Shown here: positions 24,153 to 31,195 of the stretch, piece by piece
Layout of the letters: the number at the start of each line of letters is the position of its first letter
Position numbering within the stretch: position 1 is the stretch's first letter
Assembly: GCA_919901555.1 (NCBI GenBank)
Contig: CAKKPG010000009.1
Span: 1-37,717 of the forward strand
Source: Nitrospiria bacterium
GTDB lineage: Bacteria; Nitrospirota; UBA9217
Length of the DNA stretch: 37,717 nucleotides
Direction of reading: 5' to 3'
Program-made: the position numbers and the translations under genes
The notes under the pieces: generated by a model
The model's input: the letters and a program-made list of their open reading frames with translations, nothing else
Told to the model about the DNA's origin: nothing
Databases searched by the model: none

Positions 24153-26318
24153 ATGGAAATCACCGTTACCGTTGACGGAAAAGCCGTAAAAGTGAAAGCC
24201 GGGGCCACGATCCTCGACGCCGCGAAGGCGGCGGGCTCCCGCGTCCCGACCCTCTGCCACGACAATAAGCTCCATCCCTTCGGGGCCTGCAGGATCTGCC
24301 TCGTGGAGCTGGAGGGATCGCCGCGCAAGTTCACGCCGTCGTGCACCACGCCGGCGATCGACAACATGGTGGTGCGGACCAGCTCCCCGGCGCTCATCGA
24401 GGCGAGGAGGATGATCCTCGAGCTCCTGCTCATCAAACACCCCCTGGACTGCCCCGTCTGCGACAAGGCAGGCGAATGCCGGCTCCAGGACCTGGTGCAC
24501 GAGTACGGCCTCGGCGAGAGCAGGTTTGATGCGGAGAAGGGATACCTCCCGCCGGACTACGAGAGCGCCGTCATTGAGCGGAACATCAGCCGCTGCATCC
24601 TCTGCGGCAAGTGCGTGCGCATCTGCGACGAGCAGAACGCCGTGGGAGAGTGGGCCTTCACGCGGCGCGGCACGCGGACGAGGATCAGCACCGACTTCGA
24701 CCGGCCGCTGGACTGCGAATTTTGCGGCGAATGCGTGGAGATCTGCCCCGTGGGCGCGCTCACCACGCGTCAGTTCAAGTATAAGGCGCGGAGCTGGAGC
24801 CTCGAGGGGACGCCGTCTGTCTGCAACTACTGCGGCTGCGGCTGCCCCGTCTCCTTTGAACGGCGGGACGGCAAGATCATGCGGGTGAGCCCGGCCAGGG
24901 AGAACTATCTCTGCGCCAAGGGCCGCTTCGGCTGGGACGCCGTGCACCACGCCGACCGGCTGACCACGCCGAAGATGCGCGTCGGCGGCGAGCTCGTGGA
25001 CTGCACCTGGGACGAGGCGCTCGCGGTCATCGCCACGAACCTCAAGGTGATCAAGAACAAGCGCGGGGCCGACAGCATCGGCGGCCTCGGCTCGGTCCGG
25101 ACCACGAACGAAGACAACTATGTGTTCCAGAAGTTCATGCGCGCCGTGATCGGGACGAACAACGTGGACACGCTTGCCCGGCTCAAGGCGCCGCGGGGAC
25201 TGAACACGGCGTTCTTTTCGGGCGAGCTGTCGCGCATGGGCGGTCACGAGGTCATCCTCATGCTCGACAAGGACGCGGGCGAGATCAACCCGCTCACGGG
25301 CATCGAGGTCGTCCGCGCCGTCAATAAAAAGGGCAGGAACCTGATCCTCGTAAACGGCGGGTACAATAAGTTCAACAAGATCGCGTCCGTCGTCCTCGAC
25401 TACAATACTCCCGAGGTCGCCCTCGCGGAACTGCTCCAGGCGATGTCCTCGGGGACCGGCAGCGACGCGATAAAGAAGGCGGCGGAGATGCTCAAGGGCG
25501 CGGGGAGCGTTGCCCTCATCGTGCCGGCCTTCCTGACGGACAAGGAATATGCGCGGACCAGGGAGTTCGCTTCGCAGCTCAAGAACGTCACCTTCTATCC
25601 TCTCGTGCGAAGGAGCAACTTCCAGGGCTCCCTCGACATGGGGGTGCTCCCGGACTACTATCCCGGGTACCAGAAGGCGAACGCCGAGACCACGGCTTCC
25701 TTTGCCAAGGCCTGGGACGCCATCCTGCCCGAGACGGCCGGGATGAACGCCGTTCAGATGATAGACGGCATCAAGTCGGGGAAGCTCGCCGCCCTCTACA
25801 TCATGGGCGACGATCCCGCGGCGAGCAACCCGAACCTCAAGGCCCTTCTCGACGGGCTGGAATTCCTCGTGGTGCAGGATATCTTTATGACCGAGACGGC
25901 CAGGATCGCCGACGTGGTCCTGCCCGCCGCGAGCTGGGTGGAGAAGACCGGGACGTTTACGAACCTCGAGCGGCGGCTCCAGCAGATCAGGTCGGCCGAA
26001 GAGCCCGTTGCCGAGTCCCGTCCCGACTGGGAGATCATCCAGGCCCTTGCAAAGAAGATGGGCGGGTCCCTGCACTATGGCTCGGCACGGGACATCATGA
26101 ACGAGATCAGGTCCACGACGCCCCTCTATGCGGACCTGGCCCCGGGATCGATATGGCCGCAAGAGAAGTCCCCGCTGGCGGGCGCCGATGCCGACCTTTC
26201 CCTTTCGTCGGATGTGATCAACAAGAAGGAAGTGATCGCCGCCGAGCGCCTCCTGTTCTCGTCAGGCATGACGATCACGCGCTCGAAGGAAATAGGGACC
26301 ATACGGCACAATTGCTAA
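24153..26318 (+). CDS. nuoG: NADH dehydrogenase subunit G, copy 2 (formate-dehydrogenase-like)
   Basis: A 721-residue large Fe-S subunit. Ligands in order: [2Fe-2S] Cys35, 46, 49, 64; His96-Cys100, 103, 109; ferredoxin clusters Cys148, 151, 154, 158 and Cys188, 191, 194, 198; N7-type Cys224, 227, 231, 254; then a molybdopterin-oxidoreductase-like domain. The catalytic Sec/Cys of formate dehydrogenases is Lys (LARLKAPRG, near residue 345), so no formate activity is expected. It is closely paralogous to NuoG1. AAGG upstream supports ATG 24153. It takes the place a hydrogenase catalytic subunit would have in an Hnd operon. Confidence 0.96.
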   Translation: MEITVTVDGKAVKVKAGATILDAAKAAGSRVPTLCHDNKLHPFGACRICLVELEGSPRKFTPSCTTPAIDNMVVRTSSPALIEARRMILELLLIKHPLDCPVCDKAGECRLQDLVHEYGLGESRFDAEKGYLPPDYESAVIERNISRCILCGKCVRICDEQNAVGEWAFTRRGTRTRISTDFDRPLDCEFCGECVEICPVGALTTRQFKYKARSWSLEGTPSVCNYCGCGCPVSFERRDGKIMRVSPARENYLCAKGRFGWDAVHHADRLTTPKMRVGGELVDCTWDEALAVIATNLKVIKNKRGADSIGGLGSVRTTNEDNYVFQKFMRAVIGTNNVDTLARLKAPRGLNTAFFSGELSRMGGHEVILMLDKDAGEINPLTGIEVVRAVNKKGRNLILVNGGYNKFNKIASVVLDYNTPEVALAELLQAMSSGTGSDAIKKAAEMLKGAGSVALIVPAFLTDKEYARTREFASQLKNVTFYPLVRRSNFQGSLDMGVLPDYYPGYQKANAETTASFAKAWDAILPETAGMNAVQMIDGIKSGKLAALYIMGDDPAASNPNLKALLDGLEFLVVQDIFMTETARIADVVLPAASWVEKTGTFTNLERRLQQIRSAEEPVAESRPDWEIIQALAKKMGGSLHYGSARDIMNEIRSTTPLYADLAPGSIWPQEKSPLAGADADLSLSSDVINKKEVIAAERLLFSSGMTITRSKEIGTIRHNC
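24927..25122 (+). repeat. 196-base block identical to part of nuoG1
   Basis: Partner of 13393-13588, identical at all 196 positions, inside otherwise diverged paralogues. The block's codon usage (heavy use of GCG, CTC and CGC) fits the surrounding nuoG2 better than nuoG1, which suggests nuoG2 was the donor. Confidence 0.9.
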
Positions 26319-26322
26319 GCCC

Positions 26323-26344
26323 CCTCTCCCTCGGAGGGGAGAGG
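26323..26344 (+). repeat. GC-rich hairpin between nuoG2 and nuoH2
   Basis: The stem is CCTCTCCC (26323-26330) / GGGAGAGG (26337-26344) with a six-base loop, just after the nuoG stop. It is followed by a G-rich GTGAGGGTGA-type stretch to about 26390. There is no U-run, so it may be a REP-like element or a processing site at the boundary between the dehydrogenase genes and the membrane-arm genes. Confidence 0.6.
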
Positions 26345-26417
26345 AAGTGAAGGTGAGGGTGAATCTCCGCTCGGGGCGGGGGTGAGGGTCATAGAGATCG
26401 AAGTGTAGGAGCAGAAC

Positions 26418-27500
26418 ATGCCCGATATATACCAGATGCTGAATATTGTTTCCAGCCACGTTATTCCCGTGGTCGTGCTGCTGGTCTTTCTTCTCATCAA
26501 CATGATGTATCTTCCCTACGTGGAGCGCAAGGTGCTTGCGCATATGCAGTCGAGGCTCGGTCCCATGAGGACCGGCTGGCACGGACTCCTGCAACCCATC
26601 GCCGACGCGGTCAAGTTCCTCATGAAAGAAGACGTCATTCCCGCAAAGGCCGACAAATGGGTGTTCAAGATCGCGCCGCTCATCGTGCTCGCCATGGCAT
26701 TCGGCGCCATGGTCGTGATCCCCTTTGGCCCTCCCCCGGACTCCCTCGGACTCCTCAACAAAGAGGCGCCGCTCTTTGTCTCGAACCTGAACATCGGCGT
26801 GCTCGCTATCCTCGCATTTGCCAGCGTCGGCGCCTACGGCGTGATCATGGCGGGCTGGGCATCGAATAATAAATATTCCCTCATGGGAGGGTTCCGCTCC
26901 GCGGCGCAGATGATCAGCTACGAGCTCCCCATGGCCTTTGCCATCATCACGGTGGTGCTCATGGCCGGGTCGCTGAACCTGTCCGATATCGTGAAGGCCC
27001 AGTCAGAGCGGTGGTTCATCATCTCGCCGGTCGGGCCGGTGGTCTTCTTCCTCTACCTCATCTCGGGCATCGCCGAGACGAACCGCGTGCCCTTTGACCT
27101 GCCCGAGGCCGAGAGCGAGCTCGTGGCCGGCTACTTTACCGAATACAGCGGGATCCGTTTCGGCCTGTTCTTCATGGCGGAATACACGAACATGATCGTG
27201 GTGTCGCTGCTCGCGAGCATCATGTTCCTGGGCGGCTGGCTGCCGGTGCAGATCCTGCCGCAGACGCTCGGCCACATCGCTCCGATCGCGTTCATCAATA
27301 AGATGCTTGCCGCCATACCGCCGACGCTCTGGCTGCTTGCGAAGCTGTACTTGTTCATCTTCTTCTATATATGGCTGCGGGCCACACTGCCCCGGTACCG
27401 GTATGATCAGCTGATGGCGGTTTCCTGGAAGTTCCTCCTGCCCCTTTCGCTCGGCACCCTGCTTGTAGCGGCGGGCATGAAGCAGATGGGATGGATGTAA
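26418..27500 (+). CDS. nuoH: NADH-quinone oxidoreductase subunit H, copy 2
   Basis: NuoH, ND1-type membrane subunit of 360 residues, somewhat longer than copy 1. It has YVERKVLAHMQSRLGPMRTG and the quinone-site loop IAETNRVPFDLPEAESELV. An extra segment (PPPDSLGLLNKEAPLFVSN) after the second helix region accounts for part of the added length. ATG 26418 has AGGAG at 26407-26411. It opens the membrane-arm block of operon 2 (H, I, J, K, L, M, N), which is in the standard order. Confidence 0.95.
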   Translation: MPDIYQMLNIVSSHVIPVVVLLVFLLINMMYLPYVERKVLAHMQSRLGPMRTGWHGLLQPIADAVKFLMKEDVIPAKADKWVFKIAPLIVLAMAFGAMVVIPFGPPPDSLGLLNKEAPLFVSNLNIGVLAILAFASVGAYGVIMAGWASNNKYSLMGGFRSAAQMISYELPMAFAIITVVLMAGSLNLSDIVKAQSERWFIISPVGPVVFFLYLISGIAETNRVPFDLPEAESELVAGYFTEYSGIRFGLFFMAEYTNMIVVSLLASIMFLGGWLPVQILPQTLGHIAPIAFINKMLAAIPPTLWLLAKLYLFIFFYIWLRATLPRYRYDQLMAVSWKFLLPLSLGTLLVAAGMKQMGWM

Positions 27501-27552
27501 ACCCCGCTTAGAGAAGGAAGTCCTCGAACGGGGTAAAGAGAGGTTTCGTGCG

Positions 27553-28032
27553 ATGAAGAAATTGAAGAAGCTGTTCAAAACGATCTTCCTGATCGAAATA
27601 GCCCGGGGCCTGGCCTTGACGCTCAAGACCATGCTGACCCCGGCGGTGACCCGGCAGTATCCGACATTCAAGCGCAAGCCCTTCCCCGGCTCGCGGGGCC
27701 TCCATGCCATGCGGCGGGACGATTCGGGCGAGAAGGAGCGGTGCATCGGATGCGGCCTGTGCGAGGCGGTCTGCCCGTCCAAGGCCATTACCGTGGTGAC
27801 GACGGAAGGGCCGGACCACGAGAAGCTCGTGAATTCCTACGAACTGGACCTGCTCCGGTGCGTGTTCTGCGGCTTCTGCATCGACGCCTGTCCCGTCTCG
27901 GCCATCGTGCAGACGCCGGAATTCGAACTGTCCTGCTATTCCCGGGGGGACGCGTTCTATACCAAGGAACGGCTCATCGAGGTCGGCGACCGGTTCATGG
28001 GCGGAAAGGCGGTAAAGAACCATGATAAATAA
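27553..28032 (+). CDS. nuoI: NADH-quinone oxidoreductase subunit I, copy 2
   Basis: NuoI, 159 residues, with two [4Fe-4S] motifs: CIGCGLCEAVCPSKA and CVFCGFCIDACPVSA. The N-terminal amphipathic helix (TIFLIEIARGLALTLKTML) matches copy 1. The C-terminus is shorter and lacks the basic extension of copy 1. ATG 27553 has AGAGAGG about ten bases upstream. It overlaps nuoJ by eleven bases, so translation is probably coupled. No Usp gene sits ahead of it, unlike operon 1. Confidence 0.95.
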   Translation: MKKLKKLFKTIFLIEIARGLALTLKTMLTPAVTRQYPTFKRKPFPGSRGLHAMRRDDSGEKERCIGCGLCEAVCPSKAITVVTTEGPDHEKLVNSYELDLLRCVFCGFCIDACPVSAIVQTPEFELSCYSRGDAFYTKERLIEVGDRFMGGKAVKNHDK

Positions 28033-28528
28033 GGCCATCTTTATCTATTTCGCCGCCGTTATCCTGCTTTCGGCGGTCCTTGTGATCACCCGGAAGAACC
28101 CGATCCACAGCGTGCTGTTCATGCTGCTCCTGTTCTTCCACATTGCGGGCGTGTTCGTGGTCCTGAACGCCGAGTTCCTCGCGGCGGTGCAGCTCATCGT
28201 GTACGCCGGCGCCATCCTGATCCTGTACCTCTTCGTGGTGATGCTCCTGAACGTGGAGACGGAGAGCAAGGCGTCGCGGGCGAACCGGTACTGGCCGTGG
28301 GCCGCGGGATTCGGCCTGCTCGTCGCGGCCGAGATAGCGCTCCTGGTCGCGCGCGGCACGTTCCCCTTGGACACGGCCCAGCCCATGAGGCTCGGCGCAT
28401 CGGGCGTGAAGGAGCTCGGCATCGTGCTCTATACCAGGTACCTCGTGCCGTTCGAGATCGCGTCCATCATCCTTCTCGTGGGGCTGGTGGGAGCGGTCAT
28501 GCTGGCGAAGAAGAGAAGTAGCGAGTAG
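28022..28528 (+). CDS. nuoJ: NADH-quinone oxidoreductase subunit J, copy 2
   Basis: NuoJ, five-helix membrane subunit of 168 residues. The third-helix motif is [20 protein letters not shown]. The terminal residues MLAKKRSSE match copy 1 closely, also at DNA level around the stop codon (GAGTAGA in both). The start overlaps the nuoI end. It is followed by the longest heptad array in the window. Confidence 0.95.
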   Translation: MINKAIFIYFAAVILLSAVLVITRKNPIHSVLFMLLLFFHIAGVFVVLNAEFLAAVQLIVYAGAILILYLFVVMLLNVETESKASRANRYWPWAAGFGLLVAAEIALLVARGTFPLDTAQPMRLGASGVKELGIVLYTRYLVPFEIASIILLVGLVGAVMLAKKRSSE

Positions 28529-28532
28529 AATA

Positions 28533-28665
28533 GTAGACAGCATACAGTAGACAGTATACAGTAGATAGTAGACAGTAGACGGTAGACGGTAGACAGTAGG
28601 CTGTATACAGGATGCAGGATGCAGAGATTCTCCCTCCCGCCTGTCTACTACATGCTACCTACTAT
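28533..28665 (+). repeat. period-7 inverted array, nuoJ2-nuoK2 gap (19 heptads)
   Basis: Nineteen heptads in unbroken register over 133 bases. The left arm is long: GTAGACA, GCATACA, GTAGACA, GTATACA, GTAGATA, then four GTAGACA/G, GTAGGCT, GTATACA, GGATGCA twice. The right arm is CGCCTGT, CTACTAC, ATGCTAC, CTACTAT, complementary to GTAGACA-type words. The same word family occupies the same gap in operon 1 (4566-4656). Confidence 0.93.
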
Positions 28666-28679
28666 TTTTGGAGGTTTCC

Positions 28680-28982
28680 ATGATTCCCCTGTCCTGGTAT
28701 GTGATGCTGAGCGCCGGGCTGTTCACCATCGGCGTGGTGGGCGTGCTGTCGAGGCGCAATATCTTCATCATCCTGATGTCCATCGAGCTCATGCTGAACG
28801 CGGCGAACATCAACCTCGTCGCCTTTGCGCACTACCTGCAGTCCCTCACGGGCCATATCTTCGTGATCTTCGTCATCACCGTGGCCGCGGCAGAGGCGGC
28901 TGTGGCGCTGGCAATCATCATCCTGCTCGCCCGGAACCGCGGAAGCGTGTATGTGGATGAGTTCAACCTGATGAAAGGGTAG
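28680..28982 (+). CDS. nuoK: NADH-quinone oxidoreductase subunit K, copy 2
   Basis: NuoK, three-helix membrane subunit of 100 residues. The membrane glutamates are in [11 protein letters not shown] and [16 protein letters not shown] 28680 has GGAGG just upstream in the context TTGGAGGTTTCC, which is the same in copy 1. An earlier in-frame TTG is part of that ribosome site and is not the start. Copy length and hydrophobic profile are normal. Confidence 0.95.
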   Translation: MIPLSWYVMLSAGLFTIGVVGVLSRRNIFIILMSIELMLNAANINLVAFAHYLQSLTGHIFVIFVITVAAAEAAVALAIIILLARNRGSVYVDEFNLMKG

Positions 28983-29030
28983 TTTGAAAGGGCGAAAAGG
29001 GCAACGTTTCTCGGCAACGAAGCCCGTATC

Positions 29031-29111
29031 GTGAGCGGTAAGCGGTAACGGTAAAATACGAGCGACGCAACCGAACGACGAAACGGGCATCGTAACCGTT
29101 ACCGTTATCCG
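29031..29111 (+). repeat. mixed period-6/7 inverted repeat, nuoK2-nuoL2 gap
   Basis: The left words are GTGAGCG, GTAAGCG, GTAACG, GTAAAAT; the right words are TAACCG, TTACCG, TTATCCG, whose complements CGGTTA, CGGTAA and CGGATAA match. Period 7 is partly shortened to 6. It lies inside a 188-base gap; operon 1 has only three bases between nuoK and nuoL. Confidence 0.75.
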
Positions 29112-29170
29112 AAGTTTCTTTAGAGAGTTTGAAATTTGCTATATTCGGATTTATCTTTGAGGTGTAGATT

Positions 29171-31099
29171 ATGCTCAAATACGCGCTGATACCGCTGCTG
29201 CCGTTCACCGGCTTCCTGATCGCAGGACTGTTCGGCAAATACCTCAAGGAAAAGGCCGCCTTTGTCGCCATTGCCGGCGTCGTCGGCGCTTTTGTGCTCT
29301 CGGTGAGCGTCTTCCTCGACGTGCTCGGCGGGAAGATCATCGACGAGAACCTGTACTCCTGGATATCCATCGGAAGCTTCTCGGTGAACGTCGGGTTCCA
29401 GATCGACCAGCTTACGTCGGTGATGCTCCTCGTGGTGACCACTCTGAGCTCCCTCATCCATGTCTACTCCGTGGGGTACATGCACGGCGACAAGGGATAC
29501 GCCCGGTTTTTCGCCTACCTGGAGCTCTTTACGTTCTTCATGCTCGTGCTTGTCATGGCCAACAACTTCCTCCTCATGTTCGTGGGATGGGAAGGCGTCG
29601 GACTCTGCTCCTATCTCCTCATCGGGTTCTGGTATGAGAAGAAGTCCGCGGCGGACGCCGGCGTCAAGGCCTTCGTGGTGAACCGGGTGGGAGATTTCGG
29701 GTTCATCCTCGGGATGCTGCTCATCTTCGTCACCTTCGGCACCCTTGATTTCACCGACGTGTTCAAGGCCGTGGCCACGCCGGCCGCGAACCATACCTAC
29801 CTCCTGTTCGGGGCGGAGGTGGGCGTGGTCACGCTCATCGCGCTCCTGCTTTTCGTGGGGGCCACGGGCAAGTCCGCCCAGCTGCCGCTCTACGTCTGGC
29901 TGCCCGACGCCATGGAAGGCCCCACGCCGGTCAGCGCCCTCATCCACGCCGCCACCATGGTCACGGCGGGAGTGTTCATGGTCGCCCGGTGCGCGCCCAT
30001 TTTCTCCCTCTCGCCCACGGCCATGAACGTGGTGGCAGTGACCGGCGGGTTGACGGCGATTTTTGCGGCAACCATCGGCCTGGTCCAGAACGACATCAAG
30101 CGCGTCATCGCCTACTCCACCATCAGCCAGCTCGGGTACATGTTCCTGGGCCTCGGGGTGGGCGCGTTCTCGGCGGGCATCTTCCATCTGACGACCCATG
30201 CCTTTTTCAAGGGCCTCCTGTTCCTCGCCGCGGGCAGCGTGATCCACGCCCTGTCGGGCGAGCAGGACATGCGCAAGATGGGGGCGCTCAGGCCGAAGAT
30301 CAAGATCACCTTCTGGGTGTTTTACCTCGGTTCCTTCGCCCTGGCAGGAATCTTTCCCCTGGCGGGATTTTTCAGCAAAGACGAAATCCTGTGGAGTGCC
30401 TACAGTTCCTCGGAACTCGGCCGCGTCCTCTGGGTGCTCGGAATTACCGGGGCCTTCCTGACGGCGTTCTATTCGTTCCGGTTGATTAATCTGACATTCC
30501 GCGGAAAATCGCGCATCGACCCCGAGGTGGCCCACCACGTGCATGAGTCGCCGAAGGTGATGACCATCCCGCTCATCATCCTCGCATTCTTCTCGGTGAC
30601 CATCGGATGGATCGGCATGCCGGGCGCACTCATACCGCACTCAAACCTGTTCGGCGATTTCCTTGCGCCGGTCTTCCCGGCGGCGGAGCATGCTGCCGAG
30701 GGGACCCATGGACTCGAGCGATGGCTCATGATCTTCTCCGTCTTCGTGGCGCTTGCCGGCATCAGGCTTGCCTATTCCCTGTACGTCAAGCATACCGCCT
30801 GGCCGGAGCGGATCGCGAAGGGCTTCAGGGGCGCCTACAATCTGCTCTTGAACAAGTACCGCGTCGATGAGATCTACAACTATATTTTTGTCGACGGCCT
30901 GGTCCACAGGGTCGCCAGGCTCCTGTATACGGTGGGCGACGTCAAGATCGTGGACGGCGCGGTGAACGGCATCGCGAAGCTGATCGGAAAGACGAGCGAC
31001 AGGGGCCGCAGGGTGCAGTCGGGATACGTGCAGCAGTACGCCTTCACCATGGGCCTGGGCCTGGCGCTGCTGGCGGGGTTGTACTATATACTAAAATAA
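29171..31099 (+). CDS. nuoL: NADH-quinone oxidoreductase subunit L, copy 2
   Basis: NuoL, distal antiporter-like subunit of 642 residues. Landmarks are GWEGVGLCSYLLIGFWYEKK (helix 5 Glu), GKSAQLPLYVWLPDAMEGPT (helix 7 Lys), SALIHAATMVTAGVF and GFFSKDEILW, with the lateral-helix region from NKYRVDEIYNYIF. It aligns with copy 1 end to end. ATG 29171 is preceded by GAGGTG. Nothing suggests degradation. Confidence 0.96.
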   Translation: MLKYALIPLLPFTGFLIAGLFGKYLKEKAAFVAIAGVVGAFVLSVSVFLDVLGGKIIDENLYSWISIGSFSVNVGFQIDQLTSVMLLVVTTLSSLIHVYSVGYMHGDKGYARFFAYLELFTFFMLVLVMANNFLLMFVGWEGVGLCSYLLIGFWYEKKSAADAGVKAFVVNRVGDFGFILGMLLIFVTFGTLDFTDVFKAVATPAANHTYLLFGAEVGVVTLIALLLFVGATGKSAQLPLYVWLPDAMEGPTPVSALIHAATMVTAGVFMVARCAPIFSLSPTAMNVVAVTGGLTAIFAATIGLVQNDIKRVIAYSTISQLGYMFLGLGVGAFSAGIFHLTTHAFFKGLLFLAAGSVIHALSGEQDMRKMGALRPKIKITFWVFYLGSFALAGIFPLAGFFSKDEILWSAYSSSELGRVLWVLGITGAFLTAFYSFRLINLTFRGKSRIDPEVAHHVHESPKVMTIPLIILAFFSVTIGWIGMPGALIPHSNLFGDFLAPVFPAAEHAAEGTHGLERWLMIFSVFVALAGIRLAYSLYVKHTAWPERIAKGFRGAYNLLLNKYRVDEIYNYIFVDGLVHRVARLLYTVGDVKIVDGAVNGIAKLIGKTSDRGRRVQSGYVQQYAFTMGLGLALLAGLYYILK

Positions 31100-31100
31100 A

Positions 31101-31181
31101 GCGCATAGCGCATAGGGCATAGGGCAAAGAGTAGTGAACAAAACGCTCCGCTCCATGCTCTCTGCGCCATGCACGATGCTC
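31101..31181 (+). repeat. period-7 inverted array, nuoL2-nuoM2 gap
   Basis: Left heptads: GCGCATA, GCGCATA, GGGCATA, GGGCAAA, GAGTAGT. Right heptads (31147-31181): TCCGCTC, CATGCTC, TCTGCGC, CATGCAC, GATGCTC, which are complements of GnGCATn words. The array begins one base after the nuoL stop and ends at the AAGGAG of nuoM. The centre shifts register by about four bases. Operon 1 has the unrelated 168-base element in the same gap. Confidence 0.85.
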
Positions 31182-31195
31182 AAGGAGTCATATCC

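Noticed and set aside
24138-26162. Long open frame of 674 codons on the minus strand opposite nuoG2
   Set aside because: It mirrors a strongly supported gene with full Fe-S motifs; the antisense product is low-complexity (rich in Arg, His, Asp, Gly) and such frames are expected in GC-rich coding DNA. Similar antisense frames opposite nuoD, nuoL, nuoM and nuoN were dropped for the same reason.
24153-26318. NuoG as an active NAD-dependent formate dehydrogenase
   Set aside because: The overall domain order and the C-x2-C-x3-C cluster fit, but the catalytic Sec/Cys position is Lys in both copies and no in-frame TGA marks a selenocysteine.
28533-28665. Possible CRISPR array
   Set aside because: Units are seven bases with no spacers, the second half is inverted, and no cas gene is nearby.
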